Positions 26,131-35,195 of a stretch of DNA of 64,000 nt are shown here, one piece after another. The position numbers and the translations under genes are program-made. This stretch comes from an uncultured Lachnospiraceae bacterium (GTDB taxonomy: Bacteria > Bacillota > Clostridia > Lachnospirales > Lachnospiraceae). The stretch's first letter is position 1. Each line of letters begins with the position of its first letter. Location: assembly GCA_910576815.1 (NCBI GenBank), contig CAJTKA010000018.1:7693-71692 (forward strand). The letters are read 5' to 3'. The notes beneath the pieces are model-generated. The model saw only the letters and a list, made by a program, of their open reading frames with translations, was not told the origin of the DNA and did no database searches.

Positions 26131-27431
26131 TTTAACAGAGGCAGCCGTACAACGAAGACCGTGCCCTGTCTTGCTGCAGGTTTTACCGAGACCGCCCCGC
26201 CCTGCTCCTCAATGATCCGTCTGGCAAGAAAGAGGCCGACACCTGTCCCTTCTGTCTGTTTCACGAGCGGATGGCTGCCGCGGTAAAAACGCTTAAAGAT
26301 TTGATTATATTCTTCTTTGGGGATACCGATTCCCTGATCGGTAATTTCCAGACTGATATAACTGTAGAATTGATGGAGCCTGATGGTCACTGTACTGCCC
26401 GCAGGTGAATACTTGATTGCGTTATCCAGAATGTTTGCGATGGCTTCGGCGCTCCAGCGCCGGTCCAACAATAAGGATATGTCGAAAGCGTTTCCGTCGG
26501 CGGAAGAAAGCAGCTTTTCAGGAAGAGGATCCTGCTCCGATGTAAGGACTTCAACGGAGATATTTTTTTGCAGGGCCTTTTCATAAACTGTGTTGACAGC
26601 GTCGGTGAGCAGGTCGGACAGCGGAAACGCTTCCTGACGAAAAGAAATCAGAGAAGTTTCCAAACGGGACACATTGACTAGCACAGTCACCAGGCTTTCC
26701 AGATTTTGCATTTGCAGAATGCATCTGTGTAAAAAGTCTGTGCGATCTTCCTCCGTGTCAGCTTCCGTACACATGGTGAGACAGGTTTTTAAAGCACTGA
26801 TGGGCGTTTTTAACTGGTGGGAGATATCGGTCACAAGCGTTTTGGTGTAATCCCGCTCCTCAGCCAAAGCCCTTGTTTTTGTCATCAATTTATTTCCCAG
26901 CTTGTAAAGAGGATCGGTGAAAGTTTCGCTGAATATGGAGTCGGTGAGAACTTCTGTTTCCAAGACAGAATAGTCTTCCGACAGATAGCGGTCGAGCAGG
27001 GTATGGAGCATCATCTCCTGCTTTTTCTGATTTTTTGAGAGGCGATAAAAGGAAAAGGATATCAAAAGGAAACCGCAAAGAAAGACAAGCCCCAAAAGCG
27101 TGGCAAAGTTTGATAAAGCTGAGCGATAATAAGGAATATCACTCATTAGAAGATTTTGTCGATAGCCGTACTTGCTAAGGAGGGAAAGCCCCTCGTCTAC
27201 GTGAATATATTTGGTATCCCGCAATGTGGAGACGAAAAGTTCCTCTGCTTCGGGATATTCGGAGAGAACCGCTCCCGCAATGTTGCTGATCAGATCAAGT
27301 TCCTGCTTGTGTTGGGAATTTAGAAGGGAAACACCCCAGAATCCGCAAAGAAAAACAAAGAGCAGGGAGGCAGTCAGAATAAAAAAATATGCGTTTGGAA
27401 GATAGGACGGCAGATGCAGTTTTTTTCTCAT
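26127..27431 (-). CDS. Sensor histidine kinase
   Basis: A 434-residue kinase: two transmembrane helices (about 13-36 and 109-130) around an external sensor of about 70 residues, then a HisKA domain with His205 in DISHQLKTPISALK and an HATPase domain with N (NILDNAIKYSP), G1 (DQGIGIP) and G2 (GTGVGLFLA) boxes. The start overlaps the regulator stop (ATGA), so the pair is translationally coupled. Partner: regulator at 27428. Probable target: the ABC genes at 21524-24764, given their position and promoter repeats. Confidence 0.93.
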   Translation of the reverse strand: MRKKLHLPSYLPNAYFFILTASLLFVFLCGFWGVSLLNSQHKQELDLISNIAGAVLSEYPEAEELFVSTLRDTKYIHVDEGLSLLSKYGYRQNLLMSDIPYYRSALSNFATLLGLVFLCGFLLISFSFYRLSKNQKKQEMMLHTLLDRYLSEDYSVLETEVLTDSIFSETFTDPLYKLGNKLMTKTRALAEERDYTKTLVTDISHQLKTPISALKTCLTMCTEADTEEDRTDFLHRCILQMQNLESLVTVLVNVSRLETSLISFRQEAFPLSDLLTDAVNTVYEKALQKNISVEVLTSEQDPLPEKLLSSADGNAFDISLLLDRRWSAEAIANILDNAIKYSPAGSTVTIRLHQFYSYISLEITDQGIGIPKEEYNQIFKRFYRGSHPLVKQTEGTGVGLFLARRIIEEQGGAVSVKPAARQGTVFVVRLPLLN

Positions 27432-28120
27432 CGTTTTTCACATTTCCTTTCCCAGATATAGCCGAGCCCCCTGACATTTTTCAGGATGGCAGGGGTGGAA
27501 GGGTTGTCCTCGATTTTTTCCCGAAGCCGTCTGATATTAACGGAGAGCGTGTTTTCATCTACAAAATTTCCTTCAATATCCCAGATGGCTTCCAGAAGCT
27601 GATTCCTTGAAAGAATGCGCATTGGATTTTCCATAAAAAAGGAGAGCAGGGAGTATTCCTTTGCAGTCAGGGATAAATAGGAATCTTTCTTTGCGGCCCG
27701 TCCTTCCTCCGGGTATAGCGTAATATCGCCGGAGATAATGCTTTTGGGAGCATCGGTGGGAAACCGTTTTAAGAGTGCGCCGACCTTCGCAGTCAAAGCC
27801 GTTATGGAAAAGGGTTTGGTAATGTAGTCATCCGCGCCCTGCCTGTAGCCTGCCACGATATCTTCTTCGCGGTCAAGGGCTGTCAGAAATAAAAGGAGGA
27901 CGTTGCTTTCCTGCCGCACGCGGGAGCAAAAGTCCAGGCCGTTTCCGTCCGGCAGAGAGATATCACAGATGATCAGGGAAAGATTTTTATTCTGAAACAG
28001 GCTGAGGGCATCTTTCACGGTGAAGGCACTGTGTACGGTATACCCTTCTTTTTTTAACTTGTAAGCAATAGAGTGATTGAGGCTGTCATCGTCCTCCAAC
28101 AATAAAATTTCCTGTGACAT
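27428..28120 (-). CDS. OmpR-family response regulator
   Basis: A 230-residue regulator: receiver domain with phospho-acceptor Asp53 (LIICDISLPDGNG) and the conserved Lys in YITKPF, followed by a winged-helix DNA-binding domain (LTAKEYSLLSFFMENP, VNIRRLREKIEDNPS, VRGLGYIW). The ATG at 28120 has GGAG 9 bases upstream; the frame also opens at TTG 28141. It is followed by its kinase with an ATGA overlap. Confidence 0.93.
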   Translation of the reverse strand: MSQEILLLEDDDSLNHSIAYKLKKEGYTVHSAFTVKDALSLFQNKNLSLIICDISLPDGNGLDFCSRVRQESNVLLLFLTALDREEDIVAGYRQGADDYITKPFSITALTAKVGALLKRFPTDAPKSIISGDITLYPEEGRAAKKDSYLSLTAKEYSLLSFFMENPMRILSRNQLLEAIWDIEGNFVDENTLSVNIRRLREKIEDNPSTPAILKNVRGLGYIWERKCEKR

Positions 28121-28242
28121 TTGAATCTGCTCCATAATCAAATTTTTAATGGTTCGATGGCAAAATATTTTGATAAGACAGTGTAAAAATTATATAACGA
28201 TTGTGTTTATGGTGCAATACACTTTCTGCCTGATTTGATATG

Positions 28243-28251
28243 TGGTATAAT
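28243..28251 (+). promoter_or_regulatory. Extended -10 promoter of the MATE gene
   Basis: TGG (28243-28245) followed by TATAAT (28246-28251) is an extended -10 element; the -35 region is weak. Transcription would begin near 28258 and include the structured leader. Confidence 0.55.
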
Positions 28252-28262
28252 ATCCGCGAAAG

Positions 28263-28461
28263 CAATGAGCAGTGCACAGACGAAAGATGAAAAAATGGCA
28301 GCATGCTGACATTTTTTTCAGATTGCGGATGTATAGGGCGAATGCCCGTGAACGAGGAAACCGTAAGGTTTACAAGTGTGCACTGCGAGCATACGGAAGT
28401 ACAGACGAAAGATAAAAATGGCAGCCTATGTTGCAAGAATTTTCACAAAAGGTGGTATCAC
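28263..28461 (+). promoter_or_regulatory. Structured 5' leader of the MATE gene, candidate riboswitch or attenuator
   Basis: The leader of about 200 nt holds a 9-bp long-range helix GCAGTGCAC/GTGCACTGC (28269-28277, 28378-28386). A 24-base motif starting CAGACGAAAGAT and ending AAAAATGGCAGC occurs twice (28277-28302 with a 2-base insert, 28402-28425). The first copy runs into a terminator-like hairpin AAAAATG...CATTTTT (28291-28316). It also has GGGC-GAAT-GCCC (28336-28347) and AAACC-GTAA-GGTTT (28358-28371). MATE genes in Clostridia can carry guanidine-IV (mepA) riboswitches, but I cannot confirm that class. Confidence 0.5.
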
Positions 28462-29835
28462 ATGGAGCAGATAGCGCAGAAAGCGAAAACCCCGAAATAT
28501 AAAAAAGAGAATATCCGCATCACCTTCCATATGGCGTGGCCGTCCATCGTGGAGTCCTTTTTTGTGGCTTTTGCGGGTTTGGTGGATTCGTTGATGGTAA
28601 GCTCTTTGGGATCTTATGCTGTCGCGGCGGTGGGGCTTACGACACAGCCGAAATTTATCGGGCTGTCCCTGTTTTTTGCTGCCAATGTGGCAATCTCCGC
28701 CCTGGTTGCGAGGCGGCGGGGGGAGGAAAAGCAAGAGGAGGCGAACCGCATTTTAAGTACGGCGGTGGCCTTCATTATTGCTGCGGCAATTATTATGAGT
28801 ATTCTGTTTGTGTTTCTGGCAAGTCCGATTATCCGTTTTTGCGGTTCGACGCCTGAGACACATGACAGCGCGGTGATGTATTTTCAGATTATTATGGGCG
28901 GTATGATTTTTAACTGCATTCAGATGGGAATCAATTCCGCGCAGCGGGGTGTGGGCAATACGAAGATCACCATGCGTACCAACGTAACTTCCAATACCGT
29001 GAATATCATTTTTAACTATCTGCTGATAGGCGGACATTTCGGATTTCCCGCTCTTGGCATTCGGGGCGCGGCGCTGGCGACAGTGCTGGGAACGGTAGTG
29101 GCGTCTGTTATGAGTGTGATTTCCATTCTGAATCCTGACGGGTTTATCAGCCTGCCCTATCTAATCAAAAATAAAGTCCGTCCTGCAATCAAAACTTTGG
29201 TCAATATCATTCATGTAGGTTACAGCGTATTTTTTGAACAGCTTCTGATGCGGGTCGGTTTTATGATGACGGCGATCATGGCGGCGAAGCAGGGGACTGA
29301 CGCGATGGCGGCGCATCAGGTGGGGATGAATATCATGGGTCTGACCTTTTCCTTTGGAGACGGCTTGCAGGCGGCCGCGGTTGCGTTGATCGGGCGCAGC
29401 CTCGGTGCAGGTGATGAAAAACTTGCCAAAGAGTACGGTGGCATCTGTAGGATGTTCGGCGGCGTGATTGCAGTTTGCCTTGCCGTCATTTACTTTTTCG
29501 GGGCAGGGACGCTGATGCGCCTGTTTTTTGCGGAGGAACATATTGTGGCCATCGGCGTGGGCATTATGAGGGTCATCATTTTCGTGGTCATTTTCCAGAT
29601 CAGCCAGGTGGTCTATATGGGGTGTCTGCGCGGCGCTGGCGATACGTTTTACACGGCGGTCGCTTCCACCATCAGCGTTACCTTTATCCGCACCCTGGGT
29701 TCCTGGCTGGGCGGGTATGTGTTCGGGCTTGGCATAATCGGTATTTGGCTCGGCGTGCTTGCGGATCAGATTTCCCGTTTTACGTTTGCCTCGATCCGAT
29801 TTAAACAGGGCAAGTGGACACGGATTAAGATTTAG
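28462..29835 (+). CDS. MATE family efflux transporter
   Basis: A 457-residue multidrug and toxin extrusion transporter with about twelve helices. The first half shows the MATE pattern AWPSIVESFFVAFAGLVDSLMVSSLG and the second repeats it around VGYSVFFEQLLMRVGFMM. Such pumps export cationic compounds using a Na+ or H+ gradient. The ATG at 28462 has AGGTGG 8 bases upstream. The frame is open for 53 more codons to an ATG at 28303, but that part is the structured leader. The gene overlaps the convergent permease gene by 4 bp. Confidence 0.92.
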   Translation: MEQIAQKAKTPKYKKENIRITFHMAWPSIVESFFVAFAGLVDSLMVSSLGSYAVAAVGLTTQPKFIGLSLFFAANVAISALVARRRGEEKQEEANRILSTAVAFIIAAAIIMSILFVFLASPIIRFCGSTPETHDSAVMYFQIIMGGMIFNCIQMGINSAQRGVGNTKITMRTNVTSNTVNIIFNYLLIGGHFGFPALGIRGAALATVLGTVVASVMSVISILNPDGFISLPYLIKNKVRPAIKTLVNIIHVGYSVFFEQLLMRVGFMMTAIMAAKQGTDAMAAHQVGMNIMGLTFSFGDGLQAAAVALIGRSLGAGDEKLAKEYGGICRMFGGVIAVCLAVIYFFGAGTLMRLFFAEEHIVAIGVGIMRVIIFVVIFQISQVVYMGCLRGAGDTFYTAVASTISVTFIRTLGSWLGGYVFGLGIIGIWLGVLADQISRFTFASIRFKQGKWTRIKI

Positions 29836-30476
29836 TATTCCCTGCGCTGAAAAATGCGGACCGTGAGCGGGTAGGATAGGCCAAAGGCGAGCAGGGAAAT
29901 CGCCATCAGGATGATAATGCCGAGCAGGGGCTTTTGGGGTCCCGGTGATGCGTAATAATTGAATAAAGTAACAATCGCATAATCAAAGCCAAAGGAGCAG
30001 ACGAGAGATAAGCCGATCAAAATGTTTCCCCGTTCTTCCCCGAGGCAGTAAAACAGGGGAAAGAAGAGCGCACCCGCAAAAAGGCTCATGCTGATTCCCA
30101 TGACAAATGTGGTGACGATATCGAGAGGGATATCAAAAAGGCTGCCGTGAAAAAGCCAGGATAGGGCGGTCACCGTGATGGCAAAGAGAATGCCGACAGC
30201 CATCCAAAACAGTTGATTGAGAAATTGACTTTTTATGATTTCTGCTCGTTTGACCGGCAAGGTCAATTTATATTTTCCCCATTTGGAAGAAAACTCGTCT
30301 TTCACAATGCCAAGAGCAGCTTCGGAAAAGCCGATGATGCCCAGAACAATATAGGCTATCAAAAGAGACTGGCTGATCACTGCCGCGATGAAGGCGCCGG
30401 CCAAAACCATGACAAGAATGAGGGCCTTTGCCCCGGGAAGCGTTGCGTAAAAGTTATTTTTCAGTAAGCCTTTCAT
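29832..30476 (-). CDS. ABC-2 type permease of a YtrA-controlled transporter
   Basis: A 214-residue membrane protein with six hydrophobic segments, of the ABC-2 type permease group found beside GntR/YtrA regulators. It starts MKGLLKNNFYATLPG and has the segment KWGKYKLTLPVKRAEIIKSQF, typical of the family. The start overlaps the end of the ATPase gene by 4 bases (ATGA). Substrate unknown; B. subtilis relatives respond to cell-wall antibiotics. Confidence 0.85.
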   Translation of the reverse strand: MKGLLKNNFYATLPGAKALILVMVLAGAFIAAVISQSLLIAYIVLGIIGFSEAALGIVKDEFSSKWGKYKLTLPVKRAEIIKSQFLNQLFWMAVGILFAITVTALSWLFHGSLFDIPLDIVTTFVMGISMSLFAGALFFPLFYCLGEERGNILIGLSLVCSFGFDYAIVTLFNYYASPGPQKPLLGIIILMAISLLAFGLSYPLTVRIFQRREY

Positions 30477-31339
30477 AATGACTCTCCTTTCACCAATAAC
30501 AACATAATTTCGTCAATTGAAACATGGTCTGTCACAATATTGTGATATTTCTTTTCCGCTGCTTTTCCATCGGCTACCAAAACGTCGATTTGGAAGTCCC
30601 GTTTTCTGAAAGCAATCACGTCTGCAGGATCAAGCGCCTGAAACTGGCTTTCCTTACAGCGTAGTACCGCATAACGGTAAATCAGGTCATCCTTGGAAGC
30701 AGTTAAAATCAGCCTGCCGTCGTGAATAAAAGCAATGTGATCCGCCACCTTTTCTAAGTCACTTGTGATGTGTGATGAGAGGAGAATAGAGTGGTTTTCC
30801 TCCTGTACAAAGTCAAGAAACACATCCAGCATCTCATCCCGCATAATGGGATCGAGGCCGCTTGTGGCCTCGTCAAGGATCAATAACTGCGGATGGTGCG
30901 AAAGCGCGGCGGCAATCGCCAACTTCATGGTCATACCTCTGGAAAAATGTTTTATTTCCTGCGTTTCCGGCAGCCCGAAAGCTTGCAGGTATTTTTGAAA
31001 CAGAGCAGGATCCCATTGGCTGTAAAAACCGCTCATGACCTTTGATAATTGTTTGGCGGTCCAGAAGCCGGGGAAATTGTCACCGTCGTAAACTACGCCG
31101 ATTTTCTCCCGCAGCGCCGTGTCATCGTCCTGCATTTCTTTGCCAAATAGTTTGACGGTCCCGCTATCCTTGCGGATGGTGTTTAAGATACAGCCGATCG
31201 TTGTCGTTTTGCCTGAGCCGTTTTCGCCCACGAAGCCCAGGATGCTCCCGTAGGGCAGTGAAAAAGTCAGGTTATCTAATGTAAAATTTGATTTGGAAAA
31301 TGTTTTTGAGATATTTTCTAGTTTCAGTATAGGTTCCAT
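30473..31339 (-). CDS. ABC transporter ATP-binding protein of a YtrA-controlled transporter
   Basis: A 288-residue ATPase: Walker A GENGSGKTTT, a signature variant FSRGMTMKLAIAAAL, Walker B LLILDEATSGLD, H-loop LSSHITSD, then a C-terminal extension of about 80 residues. The ATG at 31339 has an AAAAGGAGA site; 20 codons upstream are open but lack a site. The order regulator-ATPase-permease matches YtrA-type operons. Confidence 0.9.
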   Translation of the reverse strand: MEPILKLENISKTFSKSNFTLDNLTFSLPYGSILGFVGENGSGKTTTIGCILNTIRKDSGTVKLFGKEMQDDDTALREKIGVVYDGDNFPGFWTAKQLSKVMSGFYSQWDPALFQKYLQAFGLPETQEIKHFSRGMTMKLAIAAALSHHPQLLILDEATSGLDPIMRDEMLDVFLDFVQEENHSILLSSHITSDLEKVADHIAFIHDGRLILTASKDDLIYRYAVLRCKESQFQALDPADVIAFRKRDFQIDVLVADGKAAEKKYHNIVTDHVSIDEIMLLLVKGESL

Positions 31340-31420
31340 AGTGTCTCCTTTTATATTTTTGTTGCAATTTGTAAATCTCGCTACATTGTTTATGCCCAAA
31401 TTTTGAAATCGTAAATTATT

Positions 31421-31798
31421 TTATTCTTCATCAGTATAGAACAGCGCCAGCATTTCCGTCAGTTTTTCCAGCGATATATTGCTTGCCCGCCCGATTTCTG
31501 CCGCCGCATGCAAATGTTCCTCCGCGATCCGCTGCTGCTCCTCCTGATAAAATTCTTTGTTTTGCGCCGAGACAAAGCTGCCCCTGCCCACCGTTGTCTC
31601 GATAAAGCCGTCCCGTTGGAGATCCTCATAAGCTTTCTGTACCGTGATCACACTCACATGAATGGACTTTGCCAAGGCCCGCATGGAAGGGATCGAATCG
31701 CCCGCCTGCAATTCGCCGCTCATGATCATGACCTTGATCTGGGAAGTGATCTGTTCGTAGATCGGTTTGTTGACATTGTTGCTGATAATGATTTCCAT
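31421..31798 (-). CDS. GntR-family repressor, YtrA subfamily
   Basis: A 125-residue regulator with a GntR winged helix (PIYEQITSQIKVMIMSGELQAGDSIPSMRALAKSIHVSVITVQKAYEDLQRDGFIETTVGRGSFV) and only a short C-terminal helical tail, the YtrA architecture. It heads the operon with the ABC genes and has a matching operator on its own promoter, so autoregulation is likely. Inducers in known relatives are cell-envelope antibiotics. Confidence 0.93.
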   Translation of the reverse strand: MEIIISNNVNKPIYEQITSQIKVMIMSGELQAGDSIPSMRALAKSIHVSVITVQKAYEDLQRDGFIETTVGRGSFVSAQNKEFYQEEQQRIAEEHLHAAAEIGRASNISLEKLTEMLALFYTDEE

Positions 31799-31903
31799 AG
31801 TTGTCTCCGTTTTGGTAAATTACACGGTATTTCCTGCTGTTCGCCCTTTAACAGCCTTTCTGCGTATAGGTCTGTCTGCTGCATACCTGCCGCCTTAAGC
31901 TTA

Positions 31904-31953
31904 AGTGTACTTATTGTACGAGTACATTATAACAGCAAAAATAACAATGTCAA
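31904..31953 (-). promoter_or_regulatory. gntR-ABC promoter with YtrA-type operator
   Basis: Minus strand: -35 TTGACA (31948-31953), 16-bp spacer, -10 TATAAT (31926-31931). On the plus strand AGTGTA (31904-31909), 13 bases, TACATT (31923-31928) fits the YtrA consensus AGTGTA-N13-TACACT at 11 of 12 positions and overlaps the -10 and start site. Direct GTAC repeats lie inside. Confidence 0.8.
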
Positions 31954-32278
31954 GGAAAAATTACTGATTTCATAAATCTGCACAACACAAAATATGGTAG
32001 GGCATTGGTTTTTTTAGATTTTCAATCTCTATATTTTGTTACGCATGCCCGACCTATCGGTATTTCGCACACTATTTTTCTACAGGTCATGCTGCAATAA
32101 ATAATTGCAATTCACATTTTCCTATGCTATATCTATCTCATACACGTAAACAGCCAGGACATTTTGTAGGCGGATATCATTTTATGATAGTTTTTCCAAC
32201 AAAAGTCTTTGGCATCTTTGGGGGAATCCCCGTCTTCGGCAGATCCCAAAACTGCTGTCACGAAAGGAAGGCATATCT
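31954..32278. other. Intergenic stretch before second Rpn gene
   Basis: AT-rich region between the divergent gntR promoter and the Rpn gene. I see no open frame, no clear promoter and no strong hairpin. The last 15 bases hold the ribosome site AAAGGAAGG of the Rpn gene. Confidence 0.4.
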
Positions 32279-33280
32279 ATGAGTACAAATCTGAAACTCC
32301 CGGCGGATGCAAACGGCGCAGTCCGCTACGGCATGACCAACGACTACATGTTCCGCGCCGTCTTACAGTCAAGCAATAAGGTGCTGCGCGGTCTGATCTG
32401 TTCCCTGCTTCATCTGCGTGATGACGAGGTGATCTCCGTCGTAGTGACGAACCCGATCGTTCTGGGCGAAACCATCAAAGATAAAGAATTTCGCCTGGAT
32501 GTCAATGTCTTGCTCAACGACAACACGTTGATCAATCTTGAGATGCAGGTGGCCAACCGCCTGAACTGGCACGAGCGCTCCGTCACCTATCTGTGCCGGT
32601 CCTTTGACAGTCTGGAGCATGGACAGGATTACAATGAGACGAAACCCGCCATACAGATCGGGTTCCTTGACTATACGTTATTCCCGGAACGACCGAAGTT
32701 TTATGATACATACAAACTTTTGAGCATACACGATCATAAAAAATACAGTGACAGCCTTACGCTGGGTGTAGTAGATCTGTCCCGCATCGATCTTGCGACA
32801 GAAGATGACAGAGCGTATCACATCGACAGTTGGGCAAGACTCTTTAAAGCCACTATATGGGAGGAGATCAGAATGAGTGCATCGATAGACGAAGCTTTAC
32901 AGGAAGCCGCGGATACGCTTTATGCTCTGAATGCCGATGAAGCGGTACGCAAACGCTGCCGTGACCGTCTGGAATACTATCAGGATCTGAAGAATTATGA
33001 GCGGAAGATCGAGCGGGATCGCCTGGAGCATGAGCAGGATCTGCGTAATTATGAGTTGAAGATTGAGCGTGACCGCCTGGAGCATGAACAGGATCTGCGT
33101 AATTATGAGTTGAAGATCGAGCGTGACCGCATAGCATATGAACAGGATAAACAGAATTACGAGCAAAGGATAGAGCGGGATCGCATCGAGCATGAGCAGC
33201 AGATAAAGCAGATTGTCGCGGAAAAAGATGCCCAGATTCAGCAGCTTCGTGCAGAAATAGAAGAAATGAGAAAGCAATAG
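32279..33280 (+). CDS. Rpn-family PD-(D/E)XK nuclease/transposase-like protein, copy 2
   Basis: A 333-residue paralogue of the gene at 25153; the nuclease halves are strongly similar (TNDYMFRAVLQSSNK..LRGLICSLLHL) with EFRLDVNVLLN and NLEMQVAN as the D...ExQ core. The C-terminal coiled coil has about four tandem 18-residue repeats (LRNYELKIERDRLEHEQD type), more regular than in copy 1, and ends in a short leucine coil. ATG 32279 follows AAAGGAAGG. It lies 23 bp before a two-component system on the same strand. Confidence 0.87.
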   Translation: MSTNLKLPADANGAVRYGMTNDYMFRAVLQSSNKVLRGLICSLLHLRDDEVISVVVTNPIVLGETIKDKEFRLDVNVLLNDNTLINLEMQVANRLNWHERSVTYLCRSFDSLEHGQDYNETKPAIQIGFLDYTLFPERPKFYDTYKLLSIHDHKKYSDSLTLGVVDLSRIDLATEDDRAYHIDSWARLFKATIWEEIRMSASIDEALQEAADTLYALNADEAVRKRCRDRLEYYQDLKNYERKIERDRLEHEQDLRNYELKIERDRLEHEQDLRNYELKIERDRIAYEQDKQNYEQRIERDRIEHEQQIKQIVAEKDAQIQQLRAEIEEMRKQ

Positions 33281-33303
33281 AGTAAGGGTAAGGGAGAGTA
33301 GGC

Positions 33304-33981
33304 ATGCGCATTTTAATTGCCGAGGATGAAACGGAACTGGCAAAGGGATTAAAGTTTCTTCTGGAAAAGAATAAGTTTACTGTAGATGCGGTCCATGACG
33401 GGGAGGAGGCTTTGAACTACTTCCAGAGCAGGGATTATGATGTGGTAATTCTGGACATTATGATGCCGAAGGTAAATGGGCTGGATGTTTTGCGGCAGAT
33501 CCGAGAGGCGGGATCTAAGGTTCCTGTGTTGATGCTGACGGCGAAGGCGGAGATTGAGGACCGAGTGGCCGGGTTGGCGGCGGGGGCGGATGATTATTTG
33601 CCGAAGCCCTTTGCCAGCCCTGAATTTATTGCCAGAGTAAAGGCCCTTTCGCGGCGAAATACAGGGTATACCGAAGCCTGTCTGTCCTTTGGTAACGTGC
33701 GGCTTGACTGCAACCGTTATGAGATGAGCTGTGAGAATAGGACCGTGCGTTTAAATAATAAGGAATTTCAAGTGATGGAACTTTTTATGCGCAATCCCCG
33801 TTTTGTATTTTCTACCGGTCATCTGATGGATAAGATCTGGGGACAGGATTCGGAGGCGGATATCAGCGTGGTGTGGACGTATGTGGGATTCCTGCGGAAA
33901 AAATTAAAGGAACTTGACGCGGATATTGAGATTCGGACGGCGCGTGGCGCGGGTTATTTTCTCGAGGAGAACAGATGTTAA
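33304..33981 (+). CDS. OmpR-family response regulator
   Basis: A 225-residue regulator with Asp51 (VVILDIMMPKVNG), Lys in YLPKPFASPEF and a winged-helix domain (LNNKEFQVMELFMRNP, VWTYVGFLRKKLKEL, ARGAGYFLE). The ATG at 33304 has GGGAG upstream. It overlaps the kinase gene by 7 bp. No transporter genes are attached, so its target is unknown. Confidence 0.93.
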   Translation: MRILIAEDETELAKGLKFLLEKNKFTVDAVHDGEEALNYFQSRDYDVVILDIMMPKVNGLDVLRQIREAGSKVPVLMLTAKAEIEDRVAGLAAGADDYLPKPFASPEFIARVKALSRRNTGYTEACLSFGNVRLDCNRYEMSCENRTVRLNNKEFQVMELFMRNPRFVFSTGHLMDKIWGQDSEADISVVWTYVGFLRKKLKELDADIEIRTARGAGYFLEENRC

Positions 33982-35195
33982 AAAAGATACAAAGGCGCTT
34001 TGTTTTGGCGGCGATGGCGGCGTTTGGATTGGTCATGCTGTTGATCATCGTCGGAATCAATACTGCAAATTATTATAAGACAACTTCCATGCAGGATCGT
34101 TTGGCAAAGGAGCTTCTTTCGCAGGAACAGACGGTTCAGGAAAGGCCCAAGATGCCGCCGCGCGCCAGAGATATATTAAAAAGAGACCCAGAGACGGCAT
34201 TTATGACCCGTTTCTTTACTGTTCACTGTGATACGGATGGCAGAGTCAAAGAGGTATTAAGGGACAATATTTCCTCTGTGGATGAACAAACGGCAAAGGA
34301 ATACGCGCAGGCCGTCTTTTCGCGGGACAGGGAAAAGGGTTACTATAAGAATTATCGGTATCTGATGGGCAGAAGCGAAAAAGGCGTGTCGATTCTTTTT
34401 CTGAATTCAGCGATCCAATTGCAGTCTATGCGGTCGCTGCTTTTGGTATCCTTGGCAATCGGGTTATTCAGCCTGCTGACGGTATTCTTTTTGGTTCTTG
34501 TTTTTTCCAGACGTGCAATCCGGCCTTATCTGAAAAATTTGGAGCAACAGAAGCAATTTATCACAGACGCAGGGCACGAATTAAAAACTCCCATCACTTC
34601 AATAGCTACCAGCGCGGATATCGCCGCAATGGAGCACGAGGGAGATGAGTGGATCGAAAATATCCGCAGGCAGGCCGCCAGACTGACTAAGCTGGTGGGG
34701 GATATGGTCGCACTGTCGAGGCTGGACGAGGAGACGCCTTTTCTGAAGAAGGACAGATTTTCCCTCAGTGAAGCGGCATGGGAAATCGCCGAGCCTTTTA
34801 CGCAGCTGGCGAAGGCAAAAGGAAAACATTACGGTCAGCAGATCGAGGAGGATTTGACTTTTTTCGGAGACAGAGATGCCATCCAACGCATGATATCGAT
34901 TTTGTTGGATAATGCGATTAAGTATTCTGATGATGGCGGAGAGATTCGGCTGCAGGTTTACCGCAGGCGCAGTAAAGTCTGCATTGAGGTGACGAATACA
35001 TGCCGCCTTCAAGATGTTTCTAATCTAGACAGATTGTTTGACAGGTTTTACCGCTTGGACGAGTCCCGCTCTACTGCAACGGGCGGTACGGGGATCGGCC
35101 TGTCCATGGTGCGGGCGATTGCGGAGACGCATGGAGGAAAGGCAACCGTGCAGAGTGCAGATGGTAGGGAGATATGCTTTCGGGTGATAGCGTGA
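33975..35195 (+). CDS. Sensor histidine kinase
   Basis: A 406-residue kinase with two transmembrane helices (about 9-29 and 155-177), an external sensor of about 125 residues, a HisKA domain with His201 in DAGHELKTPITSI, and an HATPase domain (LLDNAIKYSDDGG, GTGIGLSMVRAIAE). The external region has a PPRARDILKRDPETAFMTRFF segment that I do not assign. Partner: regulator at 33304. A structured repeat begins at its stop codon. Confidence 0.92.
   Translation: MLKKIQRRFVLAAMAAFGLVMLLIIVGINTANYYKTTSMQDRLAKELLSQEQTVQERPKMPPRARDILKRDPETAFMTRFFTVHCDTDGRVKEVLRDNISSVDEQTAKEYAQAVFSRDREKGYYKNYRYLMGRSEKGVSILFLNSAIQLQSMRSLLLVSLAIGLFSLLTVFFLVLVFSRRAIRPYLKNLEQQKQFITDAGHELKTPITSIATSADIAAMEHEGDEWIENIRRQAARLTKLVGDMVALSRLDEETPFLKKDRFSLSEAAWEIAEPFTQLAKAKGKHYGQQIEEDLTFFGDRDAIQRMISILLDNAIKYSDDGGEIRLQVYRRRSKVCIEVTNTCRLQDVSNLDRLFDRFYRLDESRSTATGGTGIGLSMVRAIAETHGGKATVQSADGREICFRVIA

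Noticed and set aside
28303..28461. N-terminal extension of the MATE gene from ATG 28303
   Set aside because: The 53 extra codons coincide with hairpins and a repeated RNA-like motif, and resemble no transporter; ATG 28462 has its own ribosome site.
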